Assembly (NCBI GenBank): GCA_963693305.1
Contig: OY855903.1
Coordinates: 58,249,350-58,313,349, forward strand
DNA from: Meandrina meandrites
Lineage: Eukaryota; Cnidaria; Anthozoa; Scleractinia; Meandrinidae
DNA length: 64,000 nucleotides
Direction: 5' to 3'
Below, piece after piece: positions 1-11,696 of the stretch; within the stretch, counting starts at the first letter, position 1, and every line of letters begins with the position of its first letter. The translations under genes and the position numbers were made by a program. The notes below the pieces were generated by a model. The model saw only the letters and a program-made list of their open reading frames with translations, did no database searches and was not told the DNA's origin.

Positions 1-126
1 GTATAATGGCTGATAACCGAGATCTAGTGAACCAATCAGAAAGCTAGAATTGCATTATCCGAGGTTGAGAATTTAATAAACATCGATATTTTTCTGTGAA
101 GAAACAATTTGAAAAGTTAAGTCTTA

Positions 127-660
127 AGGCCTGGCTAAACTAGGAAACGTTGTTGCCAAAACGTTGTTCCTGGGCTTGTCATGTTTCCTGGGTGGTTAAA
201 TTAGCGGGAAACAAGAAAAATGTTTGTTGCCCGAGTGGCTAAACTAGGAAACAATGTTCTAGGAACAAATTGTCATACATGCGCGTAAACTAGTCAACGT
301 TGCTTCCATGGTGGATAAACTGGGCAAATATGTTTCGGAAGCAAAATTTGTGTCCGGGAACAGACTCGTTCCCAGTCGCTCCTGAGGCGGTTTTGACTAG
401 AACGCATTGCATCAAGGGAAGGCCGCACTGCCCCGCAATTTTCACATCATTTTTCTCCAGTCTTTCATCGCCTTTGAAGTAAGTAGGGACTGGGAACGAG
501 TCTGGTCTGGGAAACAAAAATGTTTTTGACTTGAAGCAGAACCATTTGTTGTTGCCATGAAGCAAAATTTGTTTCCGCAACATATGTTTCCTGCCTGGCT
601 AAAATGGGAAACATTTGCGTCCGCAACAATGTTTCCGCCTTTAATTTTTCAAGTTGTAAT
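127..660. repeat. Foldback MITE with a second foldback nested inside
   Basis: Degenerate units built on 'aaactaggaaac' and 'gtttcc' fill this stretch. The left end reads ggcctggctaaactagg. A better-preserved copy lies at 39030-39362, where the right end reads cctagtttaaccaggcc, the reverse complement of the left end with one extra base. This copy is split by another foldback at 361-504. There is no coding potential, and the boundaries are approximate. Confidence 0.7.
361..504. repeat. Foldback MITE, family 'cagactcgttcccagt'
   Basis: The element opens with cagactcgttcccagt and closes with actgggaacgagtctg, its exact inverse. It interrupts the element at 127-660, so it inserted later. A second, longer and rearranged copy in the opposite orientation lies at 1338-1528. 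Confidence 0.75.
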
Positions 661-1290
661 CCATTTCCATCCAAGTCATCTGAAGCTGAATACGCCAGTT
701 AACAGTTTCAGTGCTTTTAGTAATACACAGAAAGGTAAAAACAAACGATATTACTTCCCGACGTTTCGGCGACCTCATGACGCCATTATCAAGGGTTCAA
801 ATAAGAAATTAACTAAATGCGAGTTCAAAGAGTTATAAATTTACATAGCGGAGGTGGCTACAACTCTTTATAATTATAACTCTTTGAACTCGCATTTAGT
901 TAATTTCTCATTTGAACCCTTGATAATGGCGTCATGAGGTCGCCGAAACGTCGGGAAGTTATATCGTTTGTTTCTACCTGTCTTTTTAACATAGCAAGTG
1001 TTAATAAAAATAAACCATTATTTTTAGGTTTCCTACGACAAATATAAAATATTAAATATAGTTTTATTGACAGTGTGTATATCCGGGATGTATATATCTA
1101 TTTTGTAAATGTTAAAGGGGTTTTGTCGCGGATTTTAACTGATTTTTTAAGAGCCAAAATATATATTTGGAAACCTAAAAATAATGGTCCATTTTTTAAA
1201 AACGATTGCTATATTAAAGCACTGAAACTGTTAACAAGCATCTTTGACTGCGGATGGCTAGGATGGAAATGGATTACAACTTGAAAAATT
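640..1290. repeat. Nested foldback pair
   Basis: The outer arms at about 640-720 and 1214-1290 are inverted copies; ttttcaagttgtaatcc is matched by ggattacaacttgaaaa. In the middle, about 727-1000, sits a second foldback centred near 860. Its arms contain cccgacgtttcggcgacc and the inverse ggtcgccgaaacgtcggg. Short ORFs here are repeat sequence, not genes. Confidence 0.7.
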
Positions 1291-1337
1291 GAGGCTAAAC
1301 TTTTCTCCCTCACTAAAAACCGTAATCTATTTTTGTC

Positions 1338-1528
1338 CAGACTAGTTCCCAGTCCCTACTTATTTGTTCTTCGAAGGCAATGAAGACTGGGGAGAAATGA
1401 TGTGAAGGTTGCGGGGCAGACTGGGAAGGGCAAAAGAAAAGTAGGGACTCCCCGATTTTCGTGCGACCTTCCCTTGATGCAATGCATTCGAGTCAAAACC
1501 CCTTCAAGAGCGACTGGGAACGAGTCTG
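1338..1528. repeat. Foldback MITE, second copy of the 361-504 family
   Basis: It starts cagactagttcccagt and ends actgggaacgagtctg. Its interior shares the 'ccttcccttgatgcaatgca' segment with the 361-504 copy, in reverse orientation. The copy is longer and carries an internal rearrangement. Confidence 0.65.
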
Positions 1529-2135
1529 ATTTTTATCGATAATAATTTTACTTATATCTACCGATTGGCCGATACCAACAAACTAACAATCATCAACTTG
1601 CTTCAACTGATATTGATTAATCGATTGCTGACCGATTATCGATTTTCATCGATTGGCTAAGCTGGCGCGGGGTACTTGTATCGCAAGAATCGCAACAAAG
1701 GAAAACCCATAGCAAAGCCCACGTTAAAGTCGTTAAACAACCAGCTCAAACATGCGGGCTTAACTCTTTCGTTCTAATATTATGTTACTTTTCTCATGCA
1801 TTTTTATTTATTTATTTATTCACATAATTTTGTGTAATGATTGTAATTGTCTTTGTAATTTTTACTGATTTCCTTTGCCCCGTATTTAGATTTGTTCCAT
1901 GTCTCGCGCATTTAAATGTTGAACGTTAACTTTGATATCACGTTTTAAATGTTACGCTATTGCTAGTACAAATTCAACTGAACCGCAATTGTTTCAACGT
2001 TGAACGATCGAAACATGTCTTGTGTCAAACTGAAAGTGGTACATACGGGTTAAAGAGTTTTAATCTGGCAATAAAATAGAAAATCCCTTTGACATTTTTG
2101 AAACGAGTACATCAACAACCTGAACATCAGGCCTT
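1529..2135. other. Gene-free stretch, nothing recognised
   Basis: AT-rich sequence with 'atcgat' clusters around 1535-1655. I see no ORF of note, RNA gene or clear repeat boundary. Confidence 0.4.
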
Positions 2136-2562
2136 CCTCATTAAGATGGGGGTACACCCGATGTTGAGTGAAATTCGAGGAGGTTTAAGGAAGGGATAGA
2201 AGAAAGAAAATTATTTTTGAAACACCACCAGACAGTTGACCCCCACGCAAGAGCACCCCAGGTTGTCAGGGGACTGTTTGGGTGTCCATCTACTAATTTT
2301 TTAACTTCAAATTCTAATTTTAAAATCACATTAAATCTTTAATATTTCTTATTTCTCCAAATTTTACTAATCCTTTGAGAAAAACTATCTCTTCCCAAGC
2401 ATTCCCAAAAATCACCCAAAAATTTACAAAACCCCGCTAAACATAGCCTTGTGAAATGAGCATAGAGTTTCTGGACTACTTGAAACCCGGACGAGATATT
2501 CGCATTAAACCAAGTTTAGCGGTAGAAAAACAGGCTTCAGGTGTACCCCCGCCTTAATTGTT
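2136..2562. repeat. Foldback-like element with 'gggggtacacc' ends
   Basis: Near the left end the sequence reads ttaagatgggggtacacc and near the right end ggtgtacccccgccttaa, which are inverted copies. The interior is AT-rich and non-coding. Confidence 0.5.
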
Positions 2563-3776
2563 TCCTCCCACCCCCACTCCGCCCTCTTTCCTTCGATATA
2601 CCTGACACACAGGTTAGTAGAATTTTTGAAGCAGAAAGATGGGACGCGTCAGGAGAAGTATTTACATATTTACATTCGCTAAACTGTTAGTGGCAGTGAC
2701 AGAGAAAAAATAATTTGTTATTGGCATGGAACGCACGTGCGCCGCTATATAGCGCTAACTGAGTCTTCTGTTGTAAGCATATATTATGTTTGACAGTTGT
2801 AATTTGTGCATCTCAGCTCTCGAACTTTCAAATTTTATTTTAGGACTCGCCTTGTTTTTAGCTACTGAAGGCATCGAACATAATGTGCTTATACTGCAAC
2901 TAAAGTATTTTTACTCTTTAATTTCTCTCTAACCCCCGGAGGTCTGTACACCTGCATTTGGTCGGCCGGGAAATATGTTCCCATTTTCCCACTGGGTTTT
3001 AGGTTTTCGTATCAGGTAGTTGCACAAGTCTTATAGCCTGAGTGGTACTCCACTTTTGTTGCGTATACTGTATCTAGTAACTTATTTGACTAATACGCGG
3101 ACGCCATTTAACACTCAAGCTCACAGTCCGAGCTGCACGTATGACTCATGAATTTATATTTCGGAAGCCATTATTATTAGTAATGGGCTCCTGGATATGT
3201 GGAGCTTTTAAAATTGAAAACAATCTTATTCTGGTTGATTAATCAGAAAGGAAAGCTTGTTAAGTTAGAATTTCACGTCAATCTATTCGGCATTTGAAAT
3301 GTTCAAAATTTCTCTGAATGGCAGTTTTTAGTCAGGCGAATCAAAACCGCCCCAGTCAAGTATCGCGCTCTTGAGCACAAAAGAGCGTGATACTCGAGAC
3401 AGTCCTCGTTCGAATTGCTTCAATTAGCTCCAATTTACACCTTCAAGCTCCCCAATTAAAAGTGAAGAAAGTTGTCAGATAATATGCAGATGCAGTTTAA
3501 GAGAACGTGATTATATTTTGAGAAGATTTGCAAATAATCCTTGTGATAATTTTTAGCTAAGGATGAAAATCTTTACTGATTTGAGGGAGTCGCTATAAAG
3601 ATAGGACTGATTGCTAAGTGTAACCTATTCCTATTCAAATTCCGTTGAAATTCAGCCAGTAGTTTCTAAGTTTAATAATCTTTTTTTTCTTGAAATCCTG
3701 ATTTTTAATACTTGTTATTTGGTTGTTGAGTTGGATAGTTAGTTTGTGGAGTCCCTTTGACCACGAAGTCAGCAGT
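2563..3776. other. Gene-free stretch downstream of the GPCR
   Basis: This is the 3' flank of the minus-strand GPCR. It holds a small palindrome around 3358-3396 (tatcgcgctcttga and its imperfect inverse) and otherwise nothing I recognise. It presumably includes the GPCR 3' UTR, but I could not place a polyadenylation signal confidently. Confidence 0.4.
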
Positions 3777-4889
3777 TTACTCCAAGCCAACTTCTGTTGT
3801 TTTCACGGCAGCCGGCGAGTTAATACAATCATAATTGATCGATTGATTGCTATCGCTCAAACCGCGATTTTCCGTAACGAATGATGGTTGTATATTCTGT
3901 AATTCAAACGATGGGCGCCTTTGAGTAACAATAAAACTCTTCTCTGGTTCTATAGAATTTACCATCCTAAAGTTAATAATTTTCCGTATCGCCAGTCGTA
4001 TTTCCATCATGCGCCAGCAGTAAATCAACGGATTTAATGCCGAGTTGATAAATATTGATGTCACCGTGTAGAGGTAAGCAGCTTTTGATGGAAGAGTTTC
4101 TCCGATGGCGACTTCTATCAGCATAACACATAGAAATGGAAAATAGCAAAGGAGAAAAAATCCTAAAATGTACAACATGGTTATTGTGGAGCGCTTATAT
4201 CGTACCATATCGATGGTCTTCTGGTCATCTGGCGACCTCGTGAAACATTGCTGCCTTATTTGCAACTGATGTCGGCGCACAAGTCTATAAATCATGATAT
4301 ATGCCAGAAACATTATCGCGGACGTTAAAACCAGGAAATTGACGGCAATTATTCGGAGTATTTTCCTGCTCACGACAAAAAATCTTAGCACCGTGATTAT
4401 TATCCAGGTCAACCAGAAACTGAGTACAACTTTGGCGATTCCTCGCCGGGTCACTATGTCGTGGTATCGAAGATGAAGGTGCACGGCTAGGAATCGCTCA
4501 ACGCTAATGGCGGTGATTGTGAACAGGGAAACGCCGGCGAGAAGCCAGCCAAAAGACTCGGACGCTACTCCAGCCACACAATGCGCCTTCAGATCGCCTG
4601 CCATCTGCGAGATGCGCCAGGCCGAAAACGAAGGTTGGGCTAACAAACCAACAGCAAGATCCGAGGTAGCCAGGGAGAGAAGAAGCGCGTTGGAAGGAGT
4701 TTGAAGCGACGGCGTTTTCCAAACCGCTAAAATAACCAGCACATTGCCACAAATACCAGGTAGGATAAACAGGCAGTTGAGGATTGAACAAACGAGATTG
4801 TGGACGTACAGGTACTCTGGGTCCTCGATAGAGTCGGTCAGAAATCGGCACGGATTCACATAGTCTGTCGTGGATTGAGTTCGATTCAT
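3777..4889 (-). CDS. Class A (rhodopsin-like) G protein-coupled receptor
   Basis: This is an intronless receptor of 370 residues if translation starts at the ATG at 4889 (MNRTQ). The frame stays open to an earlier ATG at 5081, which would add 64 residues. I prefer 4889 because it gives a short N-terminus with an N-glycosylation site (NRT) just before TM1. Seven hydrophobic segments are visible. TM1 has GNVLVI, TM2 has LATSDLAVGL with the sodium-site Asp, and TM3 ends in ERF rather than DRY. TM6 has CYFPF in place of CWxP, and TM7 has the canonical NPLIY. The C-tail is about 70 residues. It acts in the plasma membrane through heterotrimeric G proteins. The fold resembles the adenosine/melanocortin-like orphan receptors expanded in cnidarians. 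The ligand cannot be inferred. Confidence 0.88.
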   Translation of the reverse strand: MNRTQSTTDYVNPCRFLTDSIEDPEYLYVHNLVCSILNCLFILPGICGNVLVILAVWKTPSLQTPSNALLLSLATSDLAVGLLAQPSFSAWRISQMAGDLKAHCVAGVASESFGWLLAGVSLFTITAISVERFLAVHLHLRYHDIVTRRGIAKVVLSFWLTWIIITVLRFFVVSRKILRIIAVNFLVLTSAIMFLAYIMIYRLVRRHQLQIRQQCFTRSPDDQKTIDMVRYKRSTITMLYILGFFLLCYFPFLCVMLIEVAIGETLPSKAAYLYTVTSIFINSALNPLIYCWRMMEIRLAIRKIINFRMVNSIEPEKSFIVTQRRPSFELQNIQPSFVTENRGLSDSNQSINYDCINSPAAVKTTEVGLE

Positions 4890-6592
4890 ACCCGTATTGC
4901 TCCAGAAAAAGACGTTCGTACAAACTTTGGATGGCGTCCAACTCGAGAATAATATTCCTGGTAGTGGGGATGCGGGAAGCAGCTTAGTAGTCCTTTGGCT
5001 TGGTGTCAAGTAAAGGTATATTCGTACTAATTCCTCTGTGTTAAAACTTGATTTTGTTGTTCTGTGCGGTAATTGTGGCAAAGTAGAAAACCATGCCGTC
5101 GTGTCACATTGAGTAAGAGTTAATCCATTCTCTCACCAACATGATAGTTTCAATTGAATGTATAATCAGGGTATAATTAAATTCAATGTCGGGTCTATAA
5201 GGAAAATTAAGCGAGGGCGTAATTAATAGGGTCGCACGCACGAGCGACAGAATAAGTTGTTCCTTTGAATCTTTTGTCTTCATATAGCGCGACTGAGGAG
5301 TTTACGGCAACTTGACAAAGTGATTTGCTGGTGAAATAGGTTTCATGGACAGAGGCGTTGCTTTGAGTTGTTTCAGTAATAAAACACAATCAAGGCGTGT
5401 TTTACCGTAAAAACAAATTTAACCGGCGGGTAAACATTATGAAAATTGGCTGAAAGAGTAATCAGTGATCCAAACCGCAATGCATAATTTAAATAATTCA
5501 CAATCTGGAGTCTTGGAAAATAGTCAATAAGCATTTGTCTTGGTTTTTTAAAAAGCTTGTCCATTCATATCCACAGTCACCTACAGTGTGTGGATAAAGG
5601 GCTGTGAAATTTAAGTTCCCTCTCAGCGGCGCATTTAGTTATTGTGCCATAGATTTCCGTGTACTGTATACAGAAACAAGTCAAATCTTGTAAGTTTCTC
5701 AGTCTCGGACTCCAAATGAGATGGACCAGACAAATTTCCAAAAGTACCGGCGGTCAATATTCCATTATCATATGTTTCTTTAATGCATTTTTATAACAAT
5801 TGCAAAAGACGTTCTATCAATTACAGTCGGACGATCAGGAAAAAACGTTGTCACCTACAAACAGACCGCGCGGGGCAGACTTACAATAGGCAGTGTTGTC
5901 TCTGACGCATTTTAGCGTTGTGGAGGTTGAAAGGAAAAAGAAAACATTTGATAGATTGCCGTTCACTCTCTGAAATTTTAAATGTCTTCTATAATTTTAG
6001 ATTTATAATTGTGCACTGAAGTGAGTGACAGCGGCTTGTGTAGCGTTTGAAAGGAAAATGTCATAAATCTGAGCATATATCACAAATAAAGCCTTTTATC
6101 GTCAGCGCATTGTTAGTAAAAAAGTAAAAAAAATCAGTGTATTATTGCTTAAATTTTCCGAGTGTTCGTTTTTAAAAAGTAGGCGGCTTTGATCGCATTC
6201 GCTTTACGCCCATTAAATAAATAAATTATCTTCGTTTTCAGAATAAACCTTTATTCCTTTTAGCTTTTAAGCGAGAAAAGCGATATACTTTGACCACGTA
6301 GAATTAAGTAACAGCGGATATGGAAACAAAGACAGGAATTTTTCCTGGAAACCTGCTTAGTTACCTCCATAGCAACATCATACTCTTTTCATTCTTTTGC
6401 TTCTTTCTGTCAGGGATTGTTTTCTTCGCTCTTTTTAGAATTCACATTCACATTTTAGAAAAATAGTTAAAAAAACTGAAACGGAAATTACTCGCAAAAC
6501 TTACAATAAAATGTTGATAAATATTCGAAATTCTGTGTCGTGCACGGAAGTGTCAATGAAATTGACACGAAACAAATCGAAGTGATTTTAAT
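4890..6592. other. Intergenic region upstream of the GPCR
   Basis: The first part, up to about 5100, is probably GPCR 5' UTR or an N-terminal extension, since the frame is open from 5081. The remainder is AT-rich with no supported gene. The short ORFs near 5207-5564 show no recognisable domain. Confidence 0.4.
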
Positions 6593-7300
6593 AGGCCCCC
6601 TCTACACTAATCTGGAAAAATTTCAAAATGCATCTTTTTTCCTCCGGTTTGCCAACCGTCAACGCCAAAACGGCGTTTTCGGTCACCGAAAACGGAACTT
6701 TTCGAAAACGGTCTCCAGAGTGGAGAAATTTGAAAACGCCGGCTAGGTGGTGTAGTGTGTACGGCCGAAAACGGCGTTTTTCGAAAACATGCGATCTCTG
6801 TCACAGTCCCCTTTCGACCATTAATTACAAATGGTGGACGAATTGCTCCGCACGTGAGTTATATAAATCTTGGAACATTTCTTTCGCAGTTCTCTGAGCA
6901 ACGTAGAATCATTACTGCATCAGTACTGTGAATTTTCGACTTGCTTTAATCGTTCAGCTGAGGATAACTCCGAAATCTATGGATTATCGCGAAGTTCTTC
7001 AGTAAAGGGAAATTAGTAGTTTTTTGATCGAGGTTATCCTCGGCTTCGACAAAACATTTAATTCCCTACTTTGAATTTACTGCGGGCTTTAGTAATAGTG
7101 TGCGCATGCTCTGCCATTTATTTAGGGCCGACGTTTTGAGGCCGACGCCGCGTTTCGTTTTCAAATCAATCCGGTGAAAATATTGCAAACGATATAATAT
7201 AATATGACAACGATAGTGTGGACGGAAAACATATTATCCGTTTTCGGGGCGAAACCTCCGTTTTCAAAATTTATCCGGCTTAGTGTGGACGGGGCCTTAG
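6593..7300. repeat. Foldback element with 'aggccccgtccacactaa'-type ends
   Basis: The left end reads aggccccctctacactaat and the right end ttagtgtggacggggcctt, which are near-perfect inverses. Further in, both arms carry 'gaaaacggcgtttt' type units. The central roughly 300 bp (about 6830-7130) is unrelated sequence with no ORF. It is a non-autonomous DNA-transposon-like element. Confidence 0.75.
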
Positions 7301-7951
7301 CGAGCCAAGAGCAACGAGTGAAAATGTCCACGAGTATAATCTGTCAAATTATAAAAGACCGAATTTATTACCACTGCTCCATTTCTCTTGTATTCTTCAG
7401 TCGTCCGGGGGTGATCACCAGTAAAACCAGTTTGGATTTTCCATTATTAGGAAACAGAAAAGAGTCGGAGCCGTAATCAGTAGCGCAGGGGAAGAGTCAA
7501 CGTAAAAATTAAATAGAGAAGTACTCGAAGGGCCTGCAAGCTTGCATAGTGATTGGTTTGTTCTTCCGCTTCTGCTTGCGACTCCATCAATCCAGTTTTC
7601 ACTGGATCATAAGCGACAGAGTCATAAGCGGAAACGGAAGAAAATGGAAACGTTCTAATTGTTCCGACTGCGATTCCGACTTACAACTCCGATTTTCACT
7701 AGGTCGCAATGTACAAATGACTCTCACGTTTGGAGCCCTATAACTTTTTAACAACCTTGAAAATTCACCTCTGGAAAAAGAAAATGTAAAATGCTAGGAA
7801 ATAAAGTAAAGAGTAATAGCGCATTCTTTCACGTTCTCTCAAATATTTTCCCCCCGGAATACTAAGAGAAGTTACTCGCAAAAAATGCCAATGCCAGAAC
7901 AAAAATCAAAAACAATGCAGTACAGCTGCAGATTTTAATATTATTAAACAA
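7301..7951. other. 3' flank of RPL15
   Basis: Non-coding. It includes short repeats such as 'tcataagcg' near 7600-7640. The RPL15 3' UTR should lie immediately left of 7952. A canonical AATAAA on the minus strand is not evident in the first 150 bases; only AATAAT/AATATT variants are seen. Confidence 0.4.
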
Positions 7952-10320
7952 TCAACGATATCGGCGAAGAGAGAGCGTGTTACGCCTCTTCCACGAGCCA
8001 CGCCTGGAGCTACCGATAACCTTGTTGTAGTTATGGCCCTTGCGCATTCCACGGTTTTTACGGCCAGCGGCAGTCAGGCCGCGCAGCTCACGGTGCTTGT
8101 GGACTGGTTTACAGATCCAGTTGATTCTCGGGTCACGGCGTACCGCCTTGTGGAAGGGATCCACCATTACGACTTCAAAGAACTTGAACGTGGAGTCCTC
8201 TGCCACCCAGTAAGAGTTGAGAACTCGCAGGCTGCTGCAGTACCGACCAGCACGCTCCTGTGAAAAGGAAGAAGAAAGGAGACATCGGTATTCCTCAAAA
8301 TCATTTATAACTCACCTAGGCTAGTTAAAACAAAGCACTTTCATTGGAGATCTGATCTTAATTAGCACAGATTTTTACGATTTAATTTCTCAGCTTTTAC
8401 TCTCAATTGAGAAGATATATCAAAACACTCAAGAGTGTTTCATCACATTTCCAAACACCTCTAAATCTGCACGTCGTATTTTCTACCCTCTTCTCAGTGT
8501 TTAGAAATGCGATGAAACACGCTCTCTCGTGTTTGATGTCTTCCAAAGTTTGTACATGTACATTTTTTAAAAAACAAACTTAAAACTGGTGTACTGAAGT
8601 GGTGTACTGCTCAAAAAGTTCAGTTTAATTTCCATATTATACTGTCAAATTCCAACAAATATACAAATAACTTGGATAAAGCAAACAAAGCAGGTATTTG
8701 GGGGAAGAATAGAGGAGTACACGCAGAAGTAAAAAACAGTTCATCAAATTTGATTTTGTGACAGGATATCAAGAAATCGAAAGTTCCATTCTGTTGATAT
8801 TTCTTTGTTCTCGCCATTTTTGGTGTTTTTTGTCGTTCTCACGCAAGATAATAAAGCAAGTTTATTGAAAACTAATCAGCTGGGACACTAACCCCTTTAA
8901 AGTTCACTTTGGCTGAAGGGATAGGTGCATGTCGATATTAACTGAGTTGCATTTTATCCAATCTGTAGATTGATGTACTTTAATAAATTCTCAGTGGCCT
9001 CTATCCACCTTCATCAGTGAAAACTGATGAAGCTGGACAGCAAAATCAAGTATGTCAATCTATAGTAATAGCTGATATTTCTACAAGTGGTAGTTAAAGG
9101 CTGGGTAGGAAAAACAGTCAGGTCCAATATTTGGTATTGAACATGTGAAAATAGATGTTTAGTGGCCTGGTGGGCAAGTGAAATAAGCCTTGGCAGTCCT
9201 GTAAGTTTGTGTGAAAATTTCAGCTTGAGAAGTGATAATTTCCACTCAGTAACTGTTTCAAAACTTATCAAGACTGCGAGATGAGTGAAAGAAACAACAA
9301 GTTGAAAGACAAAGATGTAAATAATAGCCAGAAAGCAGAAAAAATAACCACCCGAGGACTTGACTTTTCTTATTTTTCCAGCTGAAAGATTATGTCTGGT
9401 TAACTCTTTCTCTTAAATGCGACCCAAATTTTCCGCCCGTGATCAACAAAATTTTGCCTGTTGGAAATCTTAGCTACATCCCTGAGAGCACAGATTAATT
9501 AAAAATCCAAGTATACTTTGTTTCCCTTTGTCTCTGAACACCATACTGGCTGCCAATTGGGCAAGTTAAGTCGGGCAAAATGAATTCTAACTGAAACTTA
9601 CTGGCCCACTGGGCAAATGGATTTCAAATTTTTTTTTCCTGCCCTGATAGCTCTTCCTGAGAATTCCTCAAATTCCATAAATTCTTTACAATAGAGAGAA
9701 AATCTTGTGACTTGTTTGCAATCTGCAGACAATTTTGCTATACACCATTTGGCCTAATATTATGTCACTTTCTACAGGAAAGAAAAAATACTTAAAAGCA
9801 TAAAACTGGCTTTGAAGTATAGAAAACACTTAAACTGAAAGAAATAATCATAAAAGCTTGATGCAAATATGACAAAGATATTAAGGAGCTAGTGACATTA
9901 ACTACTTCAAAAAGTTCCAAGTTTGCAGCACACCAGTCATATTCTCTACCACTGAGTGAGAATTTGTAGAAGAAACAATGGTTTACACATGTTAATAATT
10001 AGGTGGCTCACCTCGGCCACTGATCTCAAGCTCCTCTGGAATTTAAGTTGGTTCACACCCTGGTTGGCTGGTTTACCATAGGTTGCACCCTTAGATACTG
10101 GACGCTTGCGTCCACCACGCCTCACGCGTACACGGTAGACCACATATCCTTGTTTAGCTTTGTAACCCAGGCGGCGTGCTTTGTCAGGGCGCATGGGTCG
10201 GGAGGCTCTGTGGATGGCATTGAGTTGACGATATTGCCAGCATCGCACACGCAGCAAGAACCGTAGAAGGTCGGACTGTTTCTTTTTAAAGAGCTCTTCA
10301 AGGTACTTGTATGCTCCCAT
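7952..10320 (-). CDS. RPL15: 60S ribosomal protein L15 (eL15)
   Basis: Two coding exons, 10012-10320 and 7952-8257, join in phase 0 to give 204 residues, the same length as human RPL15. The protein starts [11 protein letters not shown] and ends NTLSLRRYR. It keeps the family blocks [40 protein letters not shown] and VNQLKF. The junction reads SVAE/ERAGRY, with a gtgag donor and a ttttcacag acceptor on the minus strand. eL15 is a structural protein of the large cytosolic ribosomal subunit. A splice acceptor lies 20 bases before the ATG, so the 5' UTR is split; the matching upstream exon is at 11665-11696. The intron at 8258-10011 holds a foldback MITE and nothing else I can name. Confidence 0.97.
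8415..8542. repeat. Foldback MITE in RPL15 intron
   Basis: The left arm contains agtgtttcatcacattt and the right arm aaatgcgatgaaacac, imperfect inverted copies separated by about 40 bases. It is non-coding. Confidence 0.65.
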
Positions 10321-10502
10321 TTTGAGTCCTAGATCAGCTAAGGGTGAAAAGAAAAACAGGTTTAAGATGGGAATATACTACAGTCTGCATAACTTTAACA
10401 CAACCCCATTCAGAGCTGCAAATAAACATCAGTTATTGACCAAAATTTGTCTGTCTTCAACACAATCCAATGATGATTGTTTGGTCAAACATATTGGGGA
10501 TA

Positions 10503-10634
10503 TTACATGGCTACACAGAGACATGAAATTTCTCTTTGAGCATTGAAAAATACTTTACAAGTTAGCACAGCGAACAAGTGAAATATTTTTCAACATGAGA
10601 AGAGAAATTTCATATCTCCAAGCAACCATGTAAT
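10503..10634. repeat. Foldback MITE, 'gagatatgaaattt' family
   Basis: The arms read ttacatggc...catgaaatttctc and gagaaatttcatat...ccatgtaa. A related copy lies at 51247-51385 inside NCKAP1. This one is in the intron between the non-coding and first coding exon of RPL15. Confidence 0.65.
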
Positions 10635-10648
10635 TTTCTTTATATAAA

Positions 10649-10780
10649 ATTTAGTGGTATACTGAGCAGTTAGAAATCAATAAAAATGCTATCCTGCTGT
10701 TATCCACACGTGTGATGTCATTATCAACACATGTGTATATCATTTTTTTCGATTAGCTACCACTCAGTATACCACTAAAG
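10649..10780. repeat. Foldback MITE, 'tagtggtatactgag' ends
   Basis: The ends read ttagtggtatactgagc and ctcagtataccactaa. It lies directly beside the element at 10503-10634 within the RPL15 5' UTR intron. Confidence 0.65.
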
Positions 10781-11664
10781 TTTTTATAACAAAATGTGTT
10801 TATATTTGGTGGTCCTTTTATAGAATAGATCCACCTGAACAAACTTCACGCGGTAAGGATTTTAAGTAAACTATGATAACTAAAGCCTGCGAGATAAACA
10901 CAAGCACAACAACAGGGTGGCCCACAATTACAATAAGCACAAGACAACGCACACAAGCTGAGTGCTCAAGGCATTCTGACAAACATTGTATAAAGGAAGT
11001 CATGTCAACAGCCAAATCTTGTGTTCATGTTTATTTCATGTCGATGTTTATCTCATGTCAGTTTAGCTCGCAAAATTTAACCAAAATAGACAACACTAAG
11101 AAAAGTAATCTTTACCATGGGATGAAATGCTTGCATAGTGTAAATAAAGAATAGGAATAGGGTGTGTAGAGAAGTCTTAGGCTAAATCTATATGGATGCT
11201 AGATAAGTATAACATTTATAATTGTTCCCACTGCGTTATCAGAAGAAATTCGTTTTACATGGCCACTTCATCAAAGTTTAGAGCCAGAAATTTATTCTAG
11301 CTGACCGGCAAGACATAGTTTGCGACACATTGATGGTCATTACAGCCTCCACACAAATAATAAAAGCGCTATGCTATATTAGTGTCAAAAGTAGCCTTTT
11401 CGTAAGTTAAATCTTTACGCAAATGATACTTTCCAATTATTCAAAATGCTGAAATAACAACAATATATGTGAAGGTTTGCAAGACTTCGTTCAAATAGAC
11501 AAAACTTTCAGTCAATGCTTTGGGGTGAAAGAAATGAATATTCAGCTGAAAAAGCTTTTCAATGGAACAGAAATTTATTAGAGAAATATTTAATGTCCAA
11601 TTTATTGCCGGATGGCTACTTAAAGGCTACGATCACAGACGATTTGTAGAGTTGTTTCTCTTAC
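10781..11664. other. Remainder of the RPL15 5' UTR intron
   Basis: AT-rich intronic sequence. I looked for C/D-box motifs of an intron-encoded snoRNA on the minus strand and found no properly spaced pair with a terminal stem. Nothing else was recognised. Confidence 0.4.
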
Positions 11665-11696
11665 CTCTGGTCGCAAAAGAGCAGAGAAGGAAAGAG
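11665..11696 (-). other. RPL15: RPL15 non-coding first exon with a TOP-like start
   Basis: On the minus strand a pyrimidine-rich tract beginning CTCTTTCCTTCTCT is followed by ...CCAGAG and a consensus donor gtaagag at 11664. Metazoan ribosomal protein mRNAs start with a C followed by a pyrimidine tract (the 5' TOP motif). Their first exon is often non-coding and ends with a strong donor. The coding exon at 10320 has a splice acceptor just upstream of its ATG, so this exon fits as its partner. The start base at 11696 is inferred from the TOP rule, not observed. Confidence 0.7.

Noticed and set aside
4504..4941. 145-residue minus-strand ORF overlapping the GPCR
   Set aside because: It is an out-of-frame shadow of the receptor coding sequence without a domain.
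8258..10011. Possible intron-encoded C/D snoRNA in RPL15
   Set aside because: The TCATCA and TCAG complements present are not correctly spaced and lack a terminal stem.
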